From an uncultured Alcaligenaceae bacterium (lineage in GTDB: Bacteria; Pseudomonadota; Gammaproteobacteria; Burkholderiales; Burkholderiaceae_B), in contig CALFXX010000159.1 of the NCBI GenBank assembly GCA_937952975.1, positions 62,001-126,000 on the forward strand: a stretch of 64,000 bases of DNA, in the 5' to 3' direction. The translations under genes and the position numbers were made by a program. The notes beneath the pieces were generated by a model, which saw only the letters and a program-made list of their open reading frames with translations, ran no database searches and was not told where the DNA came from. This document shows positions 17,580-26,237 of this stretch, piece after piece. How positions within the stretch are numbered: the first letter of the stretch is position 1; every line of letters begins with the position of its first letter.

Positions 17580-18395
17580 TTAACGACCTTTAAATTGCGC
17601 CGGGCGTTTTTCTAAGAACGCCGCACGGCCTTCTTTGAAATCGTCGCTGGCAAAGCATGCTTTCACCATCGCAACGGCTCGCTCGATGTCTTGCTCTTCT
17701 GGCTGAGCACACACCTGGCGAATATTGAACTTGCTCGCCGCAACGGTTAACGGCGCGTTTTCAGCAATCAGCTTGGTGTATTCAGCGATCACGGCATCGA
17801 TCTCGTCACCCTTGCACACGCGCGATACAAATCCCATACGCAAGGCATCATGGGCATCAAAGCGGCGCGCCGTCACAAAAATATCTGTCGCATTCGCCAA
17901 GCCAATAATGTTGGTAAAGCGATTGATCCCCTTATGACCATAGCCCAAGCCTAAGCGCGCGGCAGGCATTCTGAAGGTTGCATCTTCAGTGCAAATGCGA
18001 ATATCGCAGGCTGCGGCAAGACCCAGGCCCCCGCCAAAGCAGAAGCCACGAATTTGCGCAATCACGGGCTTTGAGCACTCGACTGGGGCGTTCATTGAAT
18101 CTGACACCGCGTCTTCGTAAGCCAACTGAGTTTCTGGCGAGCTACGCAAGGTATCAAACTGAGAAATATCAGCGCCCGAGACAAAGGCTTTTTCGCCCTG
18201 CCCCACAATGACAATCACCCGAACTTCAGGATCGGCATCAAACGCGCGGATCGCTTTGGGCAAGTCTGTCCACATTTGTACTGACATGGCGTTCATTTTG
18301 TTGGGGTTCGAGATCAGGATCGTACCGATCGCACCCTTTTTCTCGGCAATGATGCTGCCGACGATTGTTTTTTTCTCTGTTCCTGACTCTGCCAC
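17580..18395 (-). CDS. Crotonase-fold (enoyl-CoA hydratase-like) protein lacking both usual Glu residues
   Basis: The 271-residue protein has the crotonase fold: NPNKMNAMS, the oxyanion-hole segments VSGADISQF and IRGFCFGGGLG, and a CDIRICTEDATFRMP stretch. In hydratases two glutamates do acid-base catalysis, one in GGG-x-E-L-A and one in PE-x-x-L-G. Here these positions appear to be Gly125 and Ala145. A different reaction of the superfamily, such as decarboxylation, isomerisation or thioester hydrolysis, is therefore more likely than hydration. The start is GTG 18395 with a GGGGAA sequence upstream. It is divergent from a CaiB-type CoA-transferase gene and probably shares its control region. 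Confidence 0.82.
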   Translation of the reverse strand: MAESGTEKKTIVGSIIAEKKGAIGTILISNPNKMNAMSVQMWTDLPKAIRAFDADPEVRVIVIVGQGEKAFVSGADISQFDTLRSSPETQLAYEDAVSDSMNAPVECSKPVIAQIRGFCFGGGLGLAAACDIRICTEDATFRMPAARLGLGYGHKGINRFTNIIGLANATDIFVTARRFDAHDALRMGFVSRVCKGDEIDAVIAEYTKLIAENAPLTVAASKFNIRQVCAQPEEQDIERAVAMVKACFASDDFKEGRAAFLEKRPAQFKGR

Positions 18396-18558
18396 GAAAA
18401 TTCCCCTTTTTAGACATTGTTAATCGCTGCTAGTCTAGCAGTATCACTTGCAAAAACACCGAAAGCAACTTATAAAAGGCTTCGAAAGTCGGCAGTACAC
18501 TCGAAATTACAGAAAAATCTGTCCGACCGCCTTTGCCATTCAATCTAAATCGAAAATC

Positions 18559-19755
18559 ATGTCAAAAATTCAGGCCTCTTCAGCACTTTCAAATCTTAAA
18601 GTTCTAGATATGTCTCGCGTGCGCGCGGGCCCAAACTGTGTGCGCCTACTCGCCGACTTCGGCGCAGATGTGATCCGCATTGAACCGCCCAAAGGCGTGG
18701 ATCCTAACGAAGGCATGTTTGCTGCCAACCGCGAGGGTGGCGACTTTCAAAACCTGAACCGCAACAAGCGGGCAATGACCTTGAACCTCAAAAAGCCAGG
18801 CGCACTCGACATCATGATGCGTCTGGTTAAAACCGCTGACGTCGTGGTTGAAAACTGGCGTCCAGACATCAAGAACAAACTGGGCGTTGACTATGAGTCA
18901 CTCGCCAAGGTCAATCCACGCATTATTTTGGCTAGTATCTCTGGCTATGGTCAAGAAGGCCCCTACGCGTCGCGCCCTGGCTTTGACCAGATTATGCAAG
19001 GCATGGGCGGGTTGATGTCAGTGACTGGTATTCCCGGTCAGGGCCCCGTGCGCGCAGGCCTTGCCGTGGCTGACATGAGCGCAGGCTTGTATGCCGGCAT
19101 TGGTATCTTGACCGCACTACTCGAGCGCGAGCGCTCAGGCAAAGGGCAATGGGTTCATGCCTCGCTACTGCACGCACAAATTGCGATGATGGATTTTCAG
19201 GCAGCGCGCTATCTGAACGAGGGTGACGTCGCGGGTCAGGCTGGTAACGATCATCCCACTTCAAGCCCCATGGGCTTATTTGAAGCCAGCGACGGTGTCT
19301 TTAACTTGGGCGCTTCAGGTCAAGGCAATTGGGTACGTCTATGCGAACTCGCCAAGCGCCCCGACTGGATGGCAGACCCTGACTTTGCCAACGAAAAAAC
19401 TCGCGCAGTCAATCGCGCTAAGTGCAACCAAGCGCTCAACGAAGTCTTTCGCACCAACACCGTGGCCTACTGGGTCGACAACCTGAACAAAGCAGGCGTG
19501 CCTGCGGGCCCAGTCTATAACGTGCCAGAAATGTTTGCTGACGAGCACATCAAGCAATCACACATTTCTAAAATGGTGAAAGATAAAAACGGTAAAGAAA
19601 AAGGCTTCATTACCTTGCCAACCGTGCTGAGTCGTACACCAGCAGACGTCGTCACCACCGCGCCACAATGGGGCGAGCACACGGCTGAGGTTCTGGGCGA
19701 AGTCGGCTATTCAGAAGCAGAAATCGCCAAGTTCTACGAGCAAGGCGTGGTGTAA
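18559..19755 (+). CDS. CaiB/BaiF family CoA-transferase 2
   Basis: The protein of about 398 residues carries LKVLDMSRVRAGPNCVRLLADFGADVIRIE-type N-terminal sequence (seen as consecutive motifs), LNRNKRAMTLNLK, ENWRPD and the catalytic-Asp segment VADMSAG. The frame is open to a TTG at 18448, but homology begins right after ATG 18559, so that start is used. A hairpin and then a strong bidirectional terminator follow the stop. It is divergent from the atypical crotonase gene. The two may act in one CoA-thioester pathway, for example activation and conversion of a dicarboxylate. Substrates are not known. Confidence 0.87.
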   Translation: MSKIQASSALSNLKVLDMSRVRAGPNCVRLLADFGADVIRIEPPKGVDPNEGMFAANREGGDFQNLNRNKRAMTLNLKKPGALDIMMRLVKTADVVVENWRPDIKNKLGVDYESLAKVNPRIILASISGYGQEGPYASRPGFDQIMQGMGGLMSVTGIPGQGPVRAGLAVADMSAGLYAGIGILTALLERERSGKGQWVHASLLHAQIAMMDFQAARYLNEGDVAGQAGNDHPTSSPMGLFEASDGVFNLGASGQGNWVRLCELAKRPDWMADPDFANEKTRAVNRAKCNQALNEVFRTNTVAYWVDNLNKAGVPAGPVYNVPEMFADEHIKQSHISKMVKDKNGKEKGFITLPTVLSRTPADVVTTAPQWGEHTAEVLGEVGYSEAEIAKFYEQGVV

Positions 19756-19761
19756 CGCCCT

Positions 19762-19791
19762 GTGATCCCTTAACGCGTTTTGAGGGATCAC
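19762..19791 (+). terminator. Hairpin after CoA-transferase 2
   Basis: A 9-bp stem GTGATCCCT/AGGGATCAC with a 12-base loop begins 7 bases after the stop codon. It has no T-run, so it may protect the 3' end or assist the stronger terminator 24 bases further on. Confidence 0.4.
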
Positions 19792-19814
19792 TTGAATTAA
19801 CGTTGCAGGCAAAC

Positions 19815-19850
19815 AAAAAGCTCGACACCTTTAAACGTGTCGAGCTTTTT
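19815..19850. terminator. Strong bidirectional intrinsic terminator
   Basis: A 14-bp perfect stem, AAAAAGCTCGACAC paired with its complement, has an 8-base loop and ends in a T-tract on both strands. It sits between the converging CoA-transferase 2 and FAH-family genes and should stop transcription from either side. Confidence 0.88.
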
Positions 19851-19859
19851 TATTTAAGA

Positions 19860-20729
19860 CTATTCGTCAGCGATCGGATTACTTAAGACACCCACGCCTT
19901 CAATATCGATCTCGATGGTGTCGCCGGCCTTCATGAAGACGGGCGGTTTTCTAGCATAGCCAACACCGGCAGGTGTACCCGTGATGACCACATCGCCCGG
20001 CTCTAAGGTCATGCACTCGGTGATCAACACTAGCGTTTCGACAATACCCCACAAAAAGTTTTTGGTGTTGGCATCTTGCATGACCTGGCCGTTCAAGCGC
20101 GATTGAATCCGCAGGCCATCGGCTGCGCGCGGCAACTCGTCGGGTGTCACCAACCACGGACCAAAACCGCCAGTCGCATCGAAGTTTTTACCGATCGTCC
20201 ATTGCGTTGACTTACGCTGATAGTCACGCAAACTGCCGTCATTAAAAGCACTATAGCCAGCCAAGCAATCAAGCGCGTTTGCGGCGGTCAAGTGCTTAGC
20301 GCGTTTGCCCACCACGAAGGCAAGCTCGGCCTCATAGTCAAACTTGTCAGAGACCTTTGGGCGAATCATGGGCTGCAAATGCCCCACCATTGAGCTTGGG
20401 CCACGCATAAAGAAACTTGGGTACTCAGGCCGTGCGTGCCCACCCTCAGCGGCATGGTCAGCATAGTTCAGGCCCAAACAGATAATTTTGGTTGGGTTAT
20501 CGACCAACGGAATGAACTTGATTCCTTGAACCGTTTTGATCGTGGCGGTTGAGCTTTTTGCTAACTCAGCAATACGCGTCATGGCACCCGCTGTTGAAAT
20601 CACTTCAAGCAGTGTCTTGGGCAAGCTGGCATCGGTTGCGGCAAGATCGATAAACTCGCTTGAATCTTTGGCACGCAACAAGCCCACACGCTTTTGCTGG
20701 TTTTGGTCTTGATAACTAAATAAACGCAT
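19860..20729 (-). CDS. Fumarylacetoacetate hydrolase (FAH) family protein
   Basis: The 289-residue protein has an FAH domain from about residue 75: LGLNYADHAAEGG, the metal-binding FDYEAELAFVVG with two acidic ligands, YSAFNDGSLRDYQ, and the C-terminal GDVVITGTPAGVGYARKPP. Family members cleave or isomerise C-C or C=C bonds in beta-keto or hydroxymuconate-type acids (for example ureidoglycolate lyase, oxaloacetate decarboxylase, and hydroxymuconate isomerase). The ATG has AGGAA upstream. It is followed tail to tail by CoA-transferase 2 and is divergent from the third Bug receptor. The exact substrate cannot be set from sequence alone. Confidence 0.87.
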   Translation of the reverse strand: MRLFSYQDQNQQKRVGLLRAKDSSEFIDLAATDASLPKTLLEVISTAGAMTRIAELAKSSTATIKTVQGIKFIPLVDNPTKIICLGLNYADHAAEGGHARPEYPSFFMRGPSSMVGHLQPMIRPKVSDKFDYEAELAFVVGKRAKHLTAANALDCLAGYSAFNDGSLRDYQRKSTQWTIGKNFDATGGFGPWLVTPDELPRAADGLRIQSRLNGQVMQDANTKNFLWGIVETLVLITECMTLEPGDVVITGTPAGVGYARKPPVFMKAGDTIEIDIEGVGVLSNPIADE

Positions 20730-21006
20730 TAGGCTTCCTTGGGAGTGAGTCAGGTCAATCGGCTTACGAAGTGACCAGCAGGTTTTGAACTTGCAAGAAG
20801 TTACTACTAAATCAGCTGAATCGCAAAGCGGTGGCGTGTCACCAGGCCTCGGATCCGCATCTGCATCACCTGCTTACAGACTCGGGCTCGCAGCCGCCAG
20901 TCGGCTCATCGGAGAGTCTGTAGACGCAGGACAAGCCGCCTGCTACATTCAAACGAGTTTGTACAACATGAGCGCATCACAACATCTATCGGATTTCGAA
21001 ACGACT

Positions 21007-22002
21007 ATGCACGCCGCTAAATCTCTTTGCATCAGCCTTGCCCGTCTTGTTTTAAGTACGGTGGTCTTCATCAGCCTGCCGAGCGTAGCGCAATCCAACG
21101 ATGCGTGGCCAAATAAACCCCTTCGCGTCGTTGTCCCTTACGTCGCCGGTGGCGCCTCAGACATCACGGTACGCAGCATCGCGCAACTGTTGACAACCTC
21201 GTTGGGTCAAACCATGATGGTTGAAAATAAGGCAGGCGGTGGCGGCAATATCGGCACCGATTTTGTTGCCAAAGCCGCTCCTGACGGCTACACGTTTTTG
21301 ATGGCCTACGCAGGGCCCATCGCGATCAATCCGCACCTGTATAAAAACATTCCCTTCAATGCGCAAAAAGATTTTGCACCCGTCTCGCTGATGGCGGAGG
21401 CCCCACTGATCTTAGCGGTTCACCCCTCGGTGCCGGCCAACAACCTCGCCGAGTTGATCGCCTACTTGAAAGCCAATCCAGATCAAGTATTTTTTGGCTC
21501 ATCGGGCACGGGTGGCGCCGATCACTTAGCCGGTGAGCTTTTCAGGTTGCAGGCGGACGTGCGCATCAATCACATCCCCTTCAAAGGTGGCGCACAAGCC
21601 GTTGTGGACTTGGTAGCTGGGCGCACACAACTCGAGTTTCTAACCATCCCAGGTGGGCTAAGCCACATCCGTGCGGGGCGCTTAAAAGCAATTGCCTTGG
21701 CTTCAAGCAAGCGCTTTCCTTTGTTTCCAGACGTACCCACGATGACCGAAGCAGGAATGAAGGATTTTGAAATTAATAACTGGTACGGGCTCTCGGCCCC
21801 CGCTGGCACACCAGCACCTATTATCGCGAGCATGAATCGCGCACTTCAGCAAGCCATTCAAGACCCCGCCTTGCGCGCGCGTTTTCAAGAGGTCGGCTTA
21901 GTCCCGATGTCAAACACGCCCGAAGAATTCACAGCTTTGATTAAAAGCGACAGTGAAAAATGGCAGAAAATTATTCAATCGGCCGGAGTCACTGCAGAAT
22001 AG
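21007..22002 (+). CDS. Bug-family periplasmic solute receptor 3
   Basis: The mature part shows WPNKPLRVVVPYVAGGASD, VENKAGGGGNIG, AAPDGYTFLMAY, FGSSGTGGADHLAGELF and INHIPFKGGAQAVVDLV, all typical of Bug receptors. The frame is open up to 20785, but a normal signal peptide starts at ATG 21007. ATG 20968 is an alternative and neither has a clear ribosome site. The roughly 277 bases between this start and the divergent FAH gene contain the 5' open-frame extension, which has no family resemblance. No TctA/TctB genes are nearby. The divergent FAH-family gene hints at a keto- or hydroxy-acid ligand, which is inference. Confidence 0.85.
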   Translation: MHAAKSLCISLARLVLSTVVFISLPSVAQSNDAWPNKPLRVVVPYVAGGASDITVRSIAQLLTTSLGQTMMVENKAGGGGNIGTDFVAKAAPDGYTFLMAYAGPIAINPHLYKNIPFNAQKDFAPVSLMAEAPLILAVHPSVPANNLAELIAYLKANPDQVFFGSSGTGGADHLAGELFRLQADVRINHIPFKGGAQAVVDLVAGRTQLEFLTIPGGLSHIRAGRLKAIALASSKRFPLFPDVPTMTEAGMKDFEINNWYGLSAPAGTPAPIIASMNRALQQAIQDPALRARFQEVGLVPMSNTPEEFTALIKSDSEKWQKIIQSAGVTAE

Positions 22003-22022
22003 GCAAGCAAGTATGCTCGAGT

Positions 22023-22042
22023 GGCCGACCGACGGATCGGCC
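22023..22042. terminator. Hairpin between convergent Bug receptor 3 and uppP
   Basis: Stem GGCCGA/TCGGCC with an 8-base loop; outer GAGT/ACTC bases could lengthen it past a small bulge. It lies in the 46-base gap between converging genes, but has no T-tract. Confidence 0.35.
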
Positions 22043-22048
22043 GTTACT

Positions 22049-22882
22049 CTAGCGACCCAACAACAGCCACGTACCCACCACCACGCCCAGCACGATGCGG
22101 TACACCGCAAACACGCGGTAGGTGTGACGCGATACAAACGCAAGCACCGCGCGCACCACAAACAGTGCACTCAAAAAAGCACTGATGAAGCCTACCGCAA
22201 TCGCGAGCATATCTTGTTGGCTCAGCAAGCCCGCGTGCTTGTAGGTGTCGTACAGCGCAGCCGCTAGCATCGTTGGCATCGCAAGAAAAAACGAAAACTC
22301 AGTTGCTGTTTTGCGCTGAATACCAGCCAGCATCCCGCCAATGATCGTTGAGCCTGACCGAGAGGTGCCGGGCACCATCGCTAAGCACTGACACAAGCCT
22401 ACGACCAGTGCCTGGCGCCAGCTGATCTGTTCGAGGGTCAATGCGCTCGCGCGTGGGTCGTCACCCGACGCAGGGCGATTACGCTCGACCCAAATCATAA
22501 TAAAACCTCCAACGATCAAGGTCACCACCACAACGCTGGGATGAAAGAACAAGGCTTTAATCGCTTTGATAAATAATAAACCTACGATCGCAGACGGCAA
22601 GAAAGCGATTAACAAATTGCGCGTAAAGGCAACCTCGACTGGATCGAGTCGTATTGTCCCGACAATCAATCGACTCAAGCGCGCCCTGAAAATCCACATG
22701 ACCGCCAGGATCGAACCTAACTGAATCACAACTTCAAATACCTTGGCTTCGTTTGAAGAAAATTCGATCAGATGCCCGAAGAGGATGAGGTGCCCCGTGC
22801 TTGAAATTGGCAAAAATTCAGTCAGGCCTTCGACGATGCCTAAGAAGAAAGCTTTAAAAAGATAGATTGTTTGTTCAGTCAC
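22049..22882 (-). CDS. uppP: Undecaprenyl-diphosphatase UppP (BacA)
   Basis: The 277-residue integral membrane protein dephosphorylates undecaprenyl diphosphate to recycle the lipid carrier of peptidoglycan and other wall polymers, and confers bacitracin tolerance. Both family motifs are present: the (E/Q)-rich EGLTEFLPISSTGH at residues 18-31 and PGTSRSGST at 171-179. About eight membrane segments are visible and the length is standard. The start is GTG 22882 with GGAT upstream. It is a stand-alone housekeeping gene between catabolic genes, and nothing unusual was seen in it. Confidence 0.95.
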   Translation of the reverse strand: MTEQTIYLFKAFFLGIVEGLTEFLPISSTGHLILFGHLIEFSSNEAKVFEVVIQLGSILAVMWIFRARLSRLIVGTIRLDPVEVAFTRNLLIAFLPSAIVGLLFIKAIKALFFHPSVVVVTLIVGGFIMIWVERNRPASGDDPRASALTLEQISWRQALVVGLCQCLAMVPGTSRSGSTIIGGMLAGIQRKTATEFSFFLAMPTMLAAALYDTYKHAGLLSQQDMLAIAVGFISAFLSALFVVRAVLAFVSRHTYRVFAVYRIVLGVVVGTWLLLGR

Positions 22883-23045
22883 GAGATAGATCCTGAAAAA
22901 TCATAGAAATGATGGAATGCCTCGCCCCGAAGATTTTGGAGTCTCGCGCATTCGATAAAAAAGACTTGGTACACCGACTATACTATTTTAGGTGGTCTGC
23001 AGACGCAGAGCATCGTCAGACTTCACACCTTACGCGAGCACAAGC

Positions 23046-23858
23046 ATGTCAACCAATCTTACTCGTGAACAACGCGATGACGCCTATAACAACTCAAAGG
23101 CTGTCTCTGATAGCGCAAGCATCATCGAGGCCTGGGGAAAACGTAGTCAAGAGTTTCGTGCGGCACACTCTTCGCATCTCGATGTGTCGTATGGCAGCGG
23201 GGCTCGCCAATCGTATGACTATTTTTCAGCGGGCGACCAAACCCCTGTTGTTGCGTTCATTCATGGTGGTTTTTGGCAAAACAGGGCAAAAACTGACTTT
23301 ACCTTTATCGTACCGGCCTTCATTGAAGCAGGTATCAGTGTGGCAATGATGGGTTACACCTTAGCCCCCGAAGCCAAAATGGATCAGATCGTTCAAGACA
23401 TTCGTTTAGGCCTGCGCGCACTGAGCCAAAAAATTGCGGCGCGTCGCTCAAGCAACCCAGGCATTTGGCTGACGGGTTGGTCGGCCGGAGGTCACTTGAC
23501 CGCGATGGCGCTTGACGAGCCCTGTGTACTCGGCGGCACGGCAATCAGCGGTATCTATGACTTAGAGCCCATGCGCCATTGCTATCTAAACGACAAACTG
23601 AACTTAGACCAGGCGACTGCAACGCGATTTTCACCGATTAAATTGCCTGCCTTAAGCGGCAAAGTTCTCGACCTGTTTGTAGGTGGGGCAGAGCTGCCCG
23701 CCATGCAAACGCAAACGATCGAATTTGCAGAATATCGTGCCAAGGCTAACGCGCCAGGAGTATTTGAAAACATGCCAGGGCTCAACCATTACACAATTCT
23801 TGACGAAATGGCCTCTACAAAGGGCCGGATTTTGCAATCCATCAAGGCACGCCTCTAA
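23046..23858 (+). CDS. Alpha/beta hydrolase, arylformamidase-like
   Basis: The 270-residue protein is an alpha/beta hydrolase with the oxyanion motif HGGFWQ at residues 73-78 and the nucleophile in GWSAGGH (Ser146), with a late His in GLNHYTIL completing a likely triad. The HGG-x-W and SAGGHL pair is typical of kynurenine formamidase (AFMID) and related esterases. No kynurenine pathway genes are nearby, so another amide or ester substrate is possible. The frame is open to 22992, but ATG 23046 is where similarity starts. It converges with the histidine-phosphatase gene, with only six bases between stops. Confidence 0.82.
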   Translation: MSTNLTREQRDDAYNNSKAVSDSASIIEAWGKRSQEFRAAHSSHLDVSYGSGARQSYDYFSAGDQTPVVAFIHGGFWQNRAKTDFTFIVPAFIEAGISVAMMGYTLAPEAKMDQIVQDIRLGLRALSQKIAARRSSNPGIWLTGWSAGGHLTAMALDEPCVLGGTAISGIYDLEPMRHCYLNDKLNLDQATATRFSPIKLPALSGKVLDLFVGGAELPAMQTQTIEFAEYRAKANAPGVFENMPGLNHYTILDEMASTKGRILQSIKARL

Positions 23859-23864
23859 CCAACT

Positions 23865-24506
23865 TCAGGGCCGCGGGCTAGGAAACACTTGATGTGATGC
23901 GTGACTGCCGTCGGGGTTGACGCGCACCAACACCATATCGCCTACTGCAACGATCCGCCCAGTAAAGGCCTCAATATTGACGTGATGGGTCACGAGGATC
24001 AAGGGCTGTTTCGGCTGCGACATTAAGCCAGCTGCAATGAATTTTTGTAACGCAGCAGTCTGCGGTTTCGCCAAACTCATGTCGTCAAAAAAAGAGTTGA
24101 GCGACGGCTCGACCGTGACCGTCCCCATCGCCAACAGTCGGGCGGTTTCTGTGCAGCGGCACCAGGCGCTGCTGAAAATTTTGGTGCTACTCACGCCTTG
24201 CTCTGTTAACCATCGCCCGATCAATACCGATTGTTGGCGCCCTACCTCGCCCAAATTACGTTGCGTCGAGCACTGGTCAAGCCTATATCCAGGTGGGTCA
24301 CCAACACCCGGCGCATCAGCATGACGCATCAACAAGACGTGCTGCCCATCCGTCAGATCATCCACCAACCCAGCTGTCGCAGATTGAGCACCTGTCAGCA
24401 GCAAGCTAAGACATACCAAGACTAGGGAGCTCGCTCTGAACCACGACGACGTCGCAAAGATTTTTCTGCTCAGTGGCTGACGAAATAATTGAAGTATGCG
24501 TTGCAT
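23865..24506 (-). CDS. Exported histidine phosphatase superfamily protein
   Basis: The protein of about 213 residues has a signal peptide (hydrophobic run SSLVLVCLSLLLTG) and a histidine-phosphatase core: phosphoryl-acceptor motif LLMRHAD, RNLGEVGRQQS, the arginine segment SSAWCRCTETA and the second histidine in LVTHHVN. The usual RHG reads RHA here. It is shorter than typical phytase-like members and closest in layout to SixA/phosphoglycerate-mutase-type domains, but placed in the periplasm. The ATG at 24506 follows GAGAG. The same frame is open up to 24869 into the MFS gene, but that extension is antisense-like noise in the same strand and was dropped. The substrate is unknown. Confidence 0.8.
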   Translation of the reverse strand: MQRILQLFRQPLSRKIFATSSWFRASSLVLVCLSLLLTGAQSATAGLVDDLTDGQHVLLMRHADAPGVGDPPGYRLDQCSTQRNLGEVGRQQSVLIGRWLTEQGVSSTKIFSSAWCRCTETARLLAMGTVTVEPSLNSFFDDMSLAKPQTAALQKFIAAGLMSQPKQPLILVTHHVNIEAFTGRIVAVGDMVLVRVNPDGSHASHQVFPSPRP

Positions 24507-24529
24507 CACAAACTCTCGAGTTGGGTGGA

Positions 24530-25774
24530 TCAACCAAACTTTCGTAACGCCCGCGAGACCCAAAAAGGCGATATGGCTAACGTAACACTTGCCATCGAAA
24601 AAGCAATACTCACCGCATAGCCGCCGGTCAGATCGTGCAACCACCCCGACAATAACGCACCCGCGGCGGCCCCCACCGACATAAACGCATAGAGCGCGCC
24701 ATAAATCGTTGCCAGGCCGGGACCGGGAAACAACTTTGAACACAGCCCTGAAATAATCGGCCCGCGTGCACCCTGCGCAATCCCAAAGAAAGCAACAAAT
24801 CCAAATAAAAACCAGGGTGATGGGAAAAATGCCATCGCCAATAAATTGGTCAACCCTAAGAAGGTACACGTAAAAGTGATCGACACAATCAAGCGATGAC
24901 CGAACTTATCCGCGAGCTTGCCAGACGAGCCGACCCCTAGCACCGAGAGCATGCCCGCAACGCCAAAGGCGCTTGCCGCCTCAAACGCAGAGAACCCTGA
25001 CTCAACCAAAAAAGCAATCGTCTGCACCATCACCGTGTAGATCACCACAGACGTAAAGAAAAATGCCTGAGCTAGAGCCCAAAACCCCGGCGAACGGATT
25101 GCCAGACGCAGAGGTGCAAAGATATTTTTTGACAGCGGCTTTGCCCCCAGAGAACGCGCATAATCAGCGTGCCCCGCACGAATCATGCGCCAGGGCAATA
25201 GCATCACTAGGGGCAAGAGCACCAACATCATCCCGCCCAGAATATGGTACGCGTTACGCCAGCCCACCGTGTCATTTAAATATTGCGCAAAGGGCACCAT
25301 CACCAAGGTGCCAGCGCCAAACCCTGCATAGGTAATGCCAATAGCAGTACTCGTATTATTTGGAAACCAGCGACTAATCAGACTTTGCGAAGGCACCATC
25401 CCTAAAGAGGTCACACCAATTCCGCCAGCTACGCCAACACACAAATGAAACTGCCACAGTTGCGTCAAGTTTCCAGCGACCATGTAACCTAAGCCAAGGC
25501 TCGCAAACCCTAGTGCACACACAATACGTGGCCCCAAGCGGTCGAACATAATGCCAATGAGCGGTGCCGAAAAACCGTTCGCGAGCATGTAAATAGAGTA
25601 CACACTCGAGATCTCTGAGCGGCTCCAACCGAATTGTGTCTCGATGGGCAAGAGAAAGGTGACATACGCGTCACCAATCCCGCGGCCAAGCAAATTGAAC
25701 GTAAAACAGATCACCAACACCACAAAAGCCATTGTGGCATCAGTGGGTTTAGTGTTGGTGAAGGTCGGCTTCAC
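24530..25774 (-). CDS. Major facilitator superfamily transporter
   Basis: The 414-residue protein has 12 predicted membrane helices and MFS motif-A-like loops (GIMFDRLGPRIV, GKLADKFGHRLI). The first-half sequence YSIYMLANGFSAPLIG and YAGFGAGTLVMVPFAQYL resembles monocarboxylate or oxalate/formate-type members. The start is GTG 25774, one base after the MaoC stop, so the gene belongs to the leftward CoA-ester operon. It probably moves the acid that the operon degrades, which is inferred from position. Confidence 0.87.
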   Translation of the reverse strand: MKPTFTNTKPTDATMAFVVLVICFTFNLLGRGIGDAYVTFLLPIETQFGWSRSEISSVYSIYMLANGFSAPLIGIMFDRLGPRIVCALGFASLGLGYMVAGNLTQLWQFHLCVGVAGGIGVTSLGMVPSQSLISRWFPNNTSTAIGITYAGFGAGTLVMVPFAQYLNDTVGWRNAYHILGGMMLVLLPLVMLLPWRMIRAGHADYARSLGAKPLSKNIFAPLRLAIRSPGFWALAQAFFFTSVVIYTVMVQTIAFLVESGFSAFEAASAFGVAGMLSVLGVGSSGKLADKFGHRLIVSITFTCTFLGLTNLLAMAFFPSPWFLFGFVAFFGIAQGARGPIISGLCSKLFPGPGLATIYGALYAFMSVGAAAGALLSGWLHDLTGGYAVSIAFSMASVTLAISPFWVSRALRKFG

Positions 25775-25775
25775 C

Positions 25776-26228
25776 TCAGGCAGGACGACACTTCATGAAA
25801 CCCGAGCGCACACAAATACAAACGATTTCTCCACGCTGATTGATGCCATGGTGCTCAAATTCAACGATGCCAGCGTCTTTACGCGATTTGCTCAACCGCT
25901 TCGAGACAATTTTTGTCTCGACATGAATCGTATCGCCATAAAACACAGGGTGCGGAAACCGAGTATCCGTCATGCCAAGGTTGGCGATGGTTGTGCCAAG
26001 CGTGGTTTCGCCAACCGTAATCCCAATCACCAAGCCTAAGGTAAACAAACTGTTGACCAAGATCTGGCCGAACTCGGTTTTAGACGCAAACTCTTTATCC
26101 AGATGCAAGGGTTGTGGGTTCATGGTGAGTGTTGAGAACAACACGTTATCCATTTCAGTGACGGTACGCGTCATTGAATGCTTAAACACCTGACCGACTT
26201 CAAACTCTTCAAAGTACAAACCTGCCAT
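25776..26228 (-). CDS. MaoC-family (R)-hydratase/dehydratase-like protein
   Basis: The 150-residue protein is a single hotdog domain of the MaoC type. The hydratase motif region reads TLTMNPQPLHLDKEFASKTEF: the Asn-Pro and His are kept, but the usual catalytic Asp of GDxNPxH is not at its normal place. Such variants occur in operons with acyl-CoA dehydrogenase, CaiB and HpcH genes and are thought to hydrate branched C5 or similar enoyl-CoA esters. The ATG has GGAG six bases upstream. It lies between the acyl-CoA dehydrogenase and MFS genes with spacing of 9 and 1 bases. Confidence 0.85.
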   Translation of the reverse strand: MAGLYFEEFEVGQVFKHSMTRTVTEMDNVLFSTLTMNPQPLHLDKEFASKTEFGQILVNSLFTLGLVIGITVGETTLGTTIANLGMTDTRFPHPVFYGDTIHVETKIVSKRLSKSRKDAGIVEFEHHGINQRGEIVCICVRSGFMKCRPA

Positions 26229-26237
26229 GATGGTCTC

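Noticed and set aside
20785..21006. Long N-terminal extension of Bug receptor 3
   Set aside because: It would place 74 residues before a normal signal peptide and has no family resemblance.
24507..24869. Upstream in-frame extension of the histidine phosphatase, 121 extra residues
   Set aside because: It overlaps the MFS coding region on the same strand in another frame, has unusual composition, and ATG 24506 opens directly into a signal peptide with a ribosome site.
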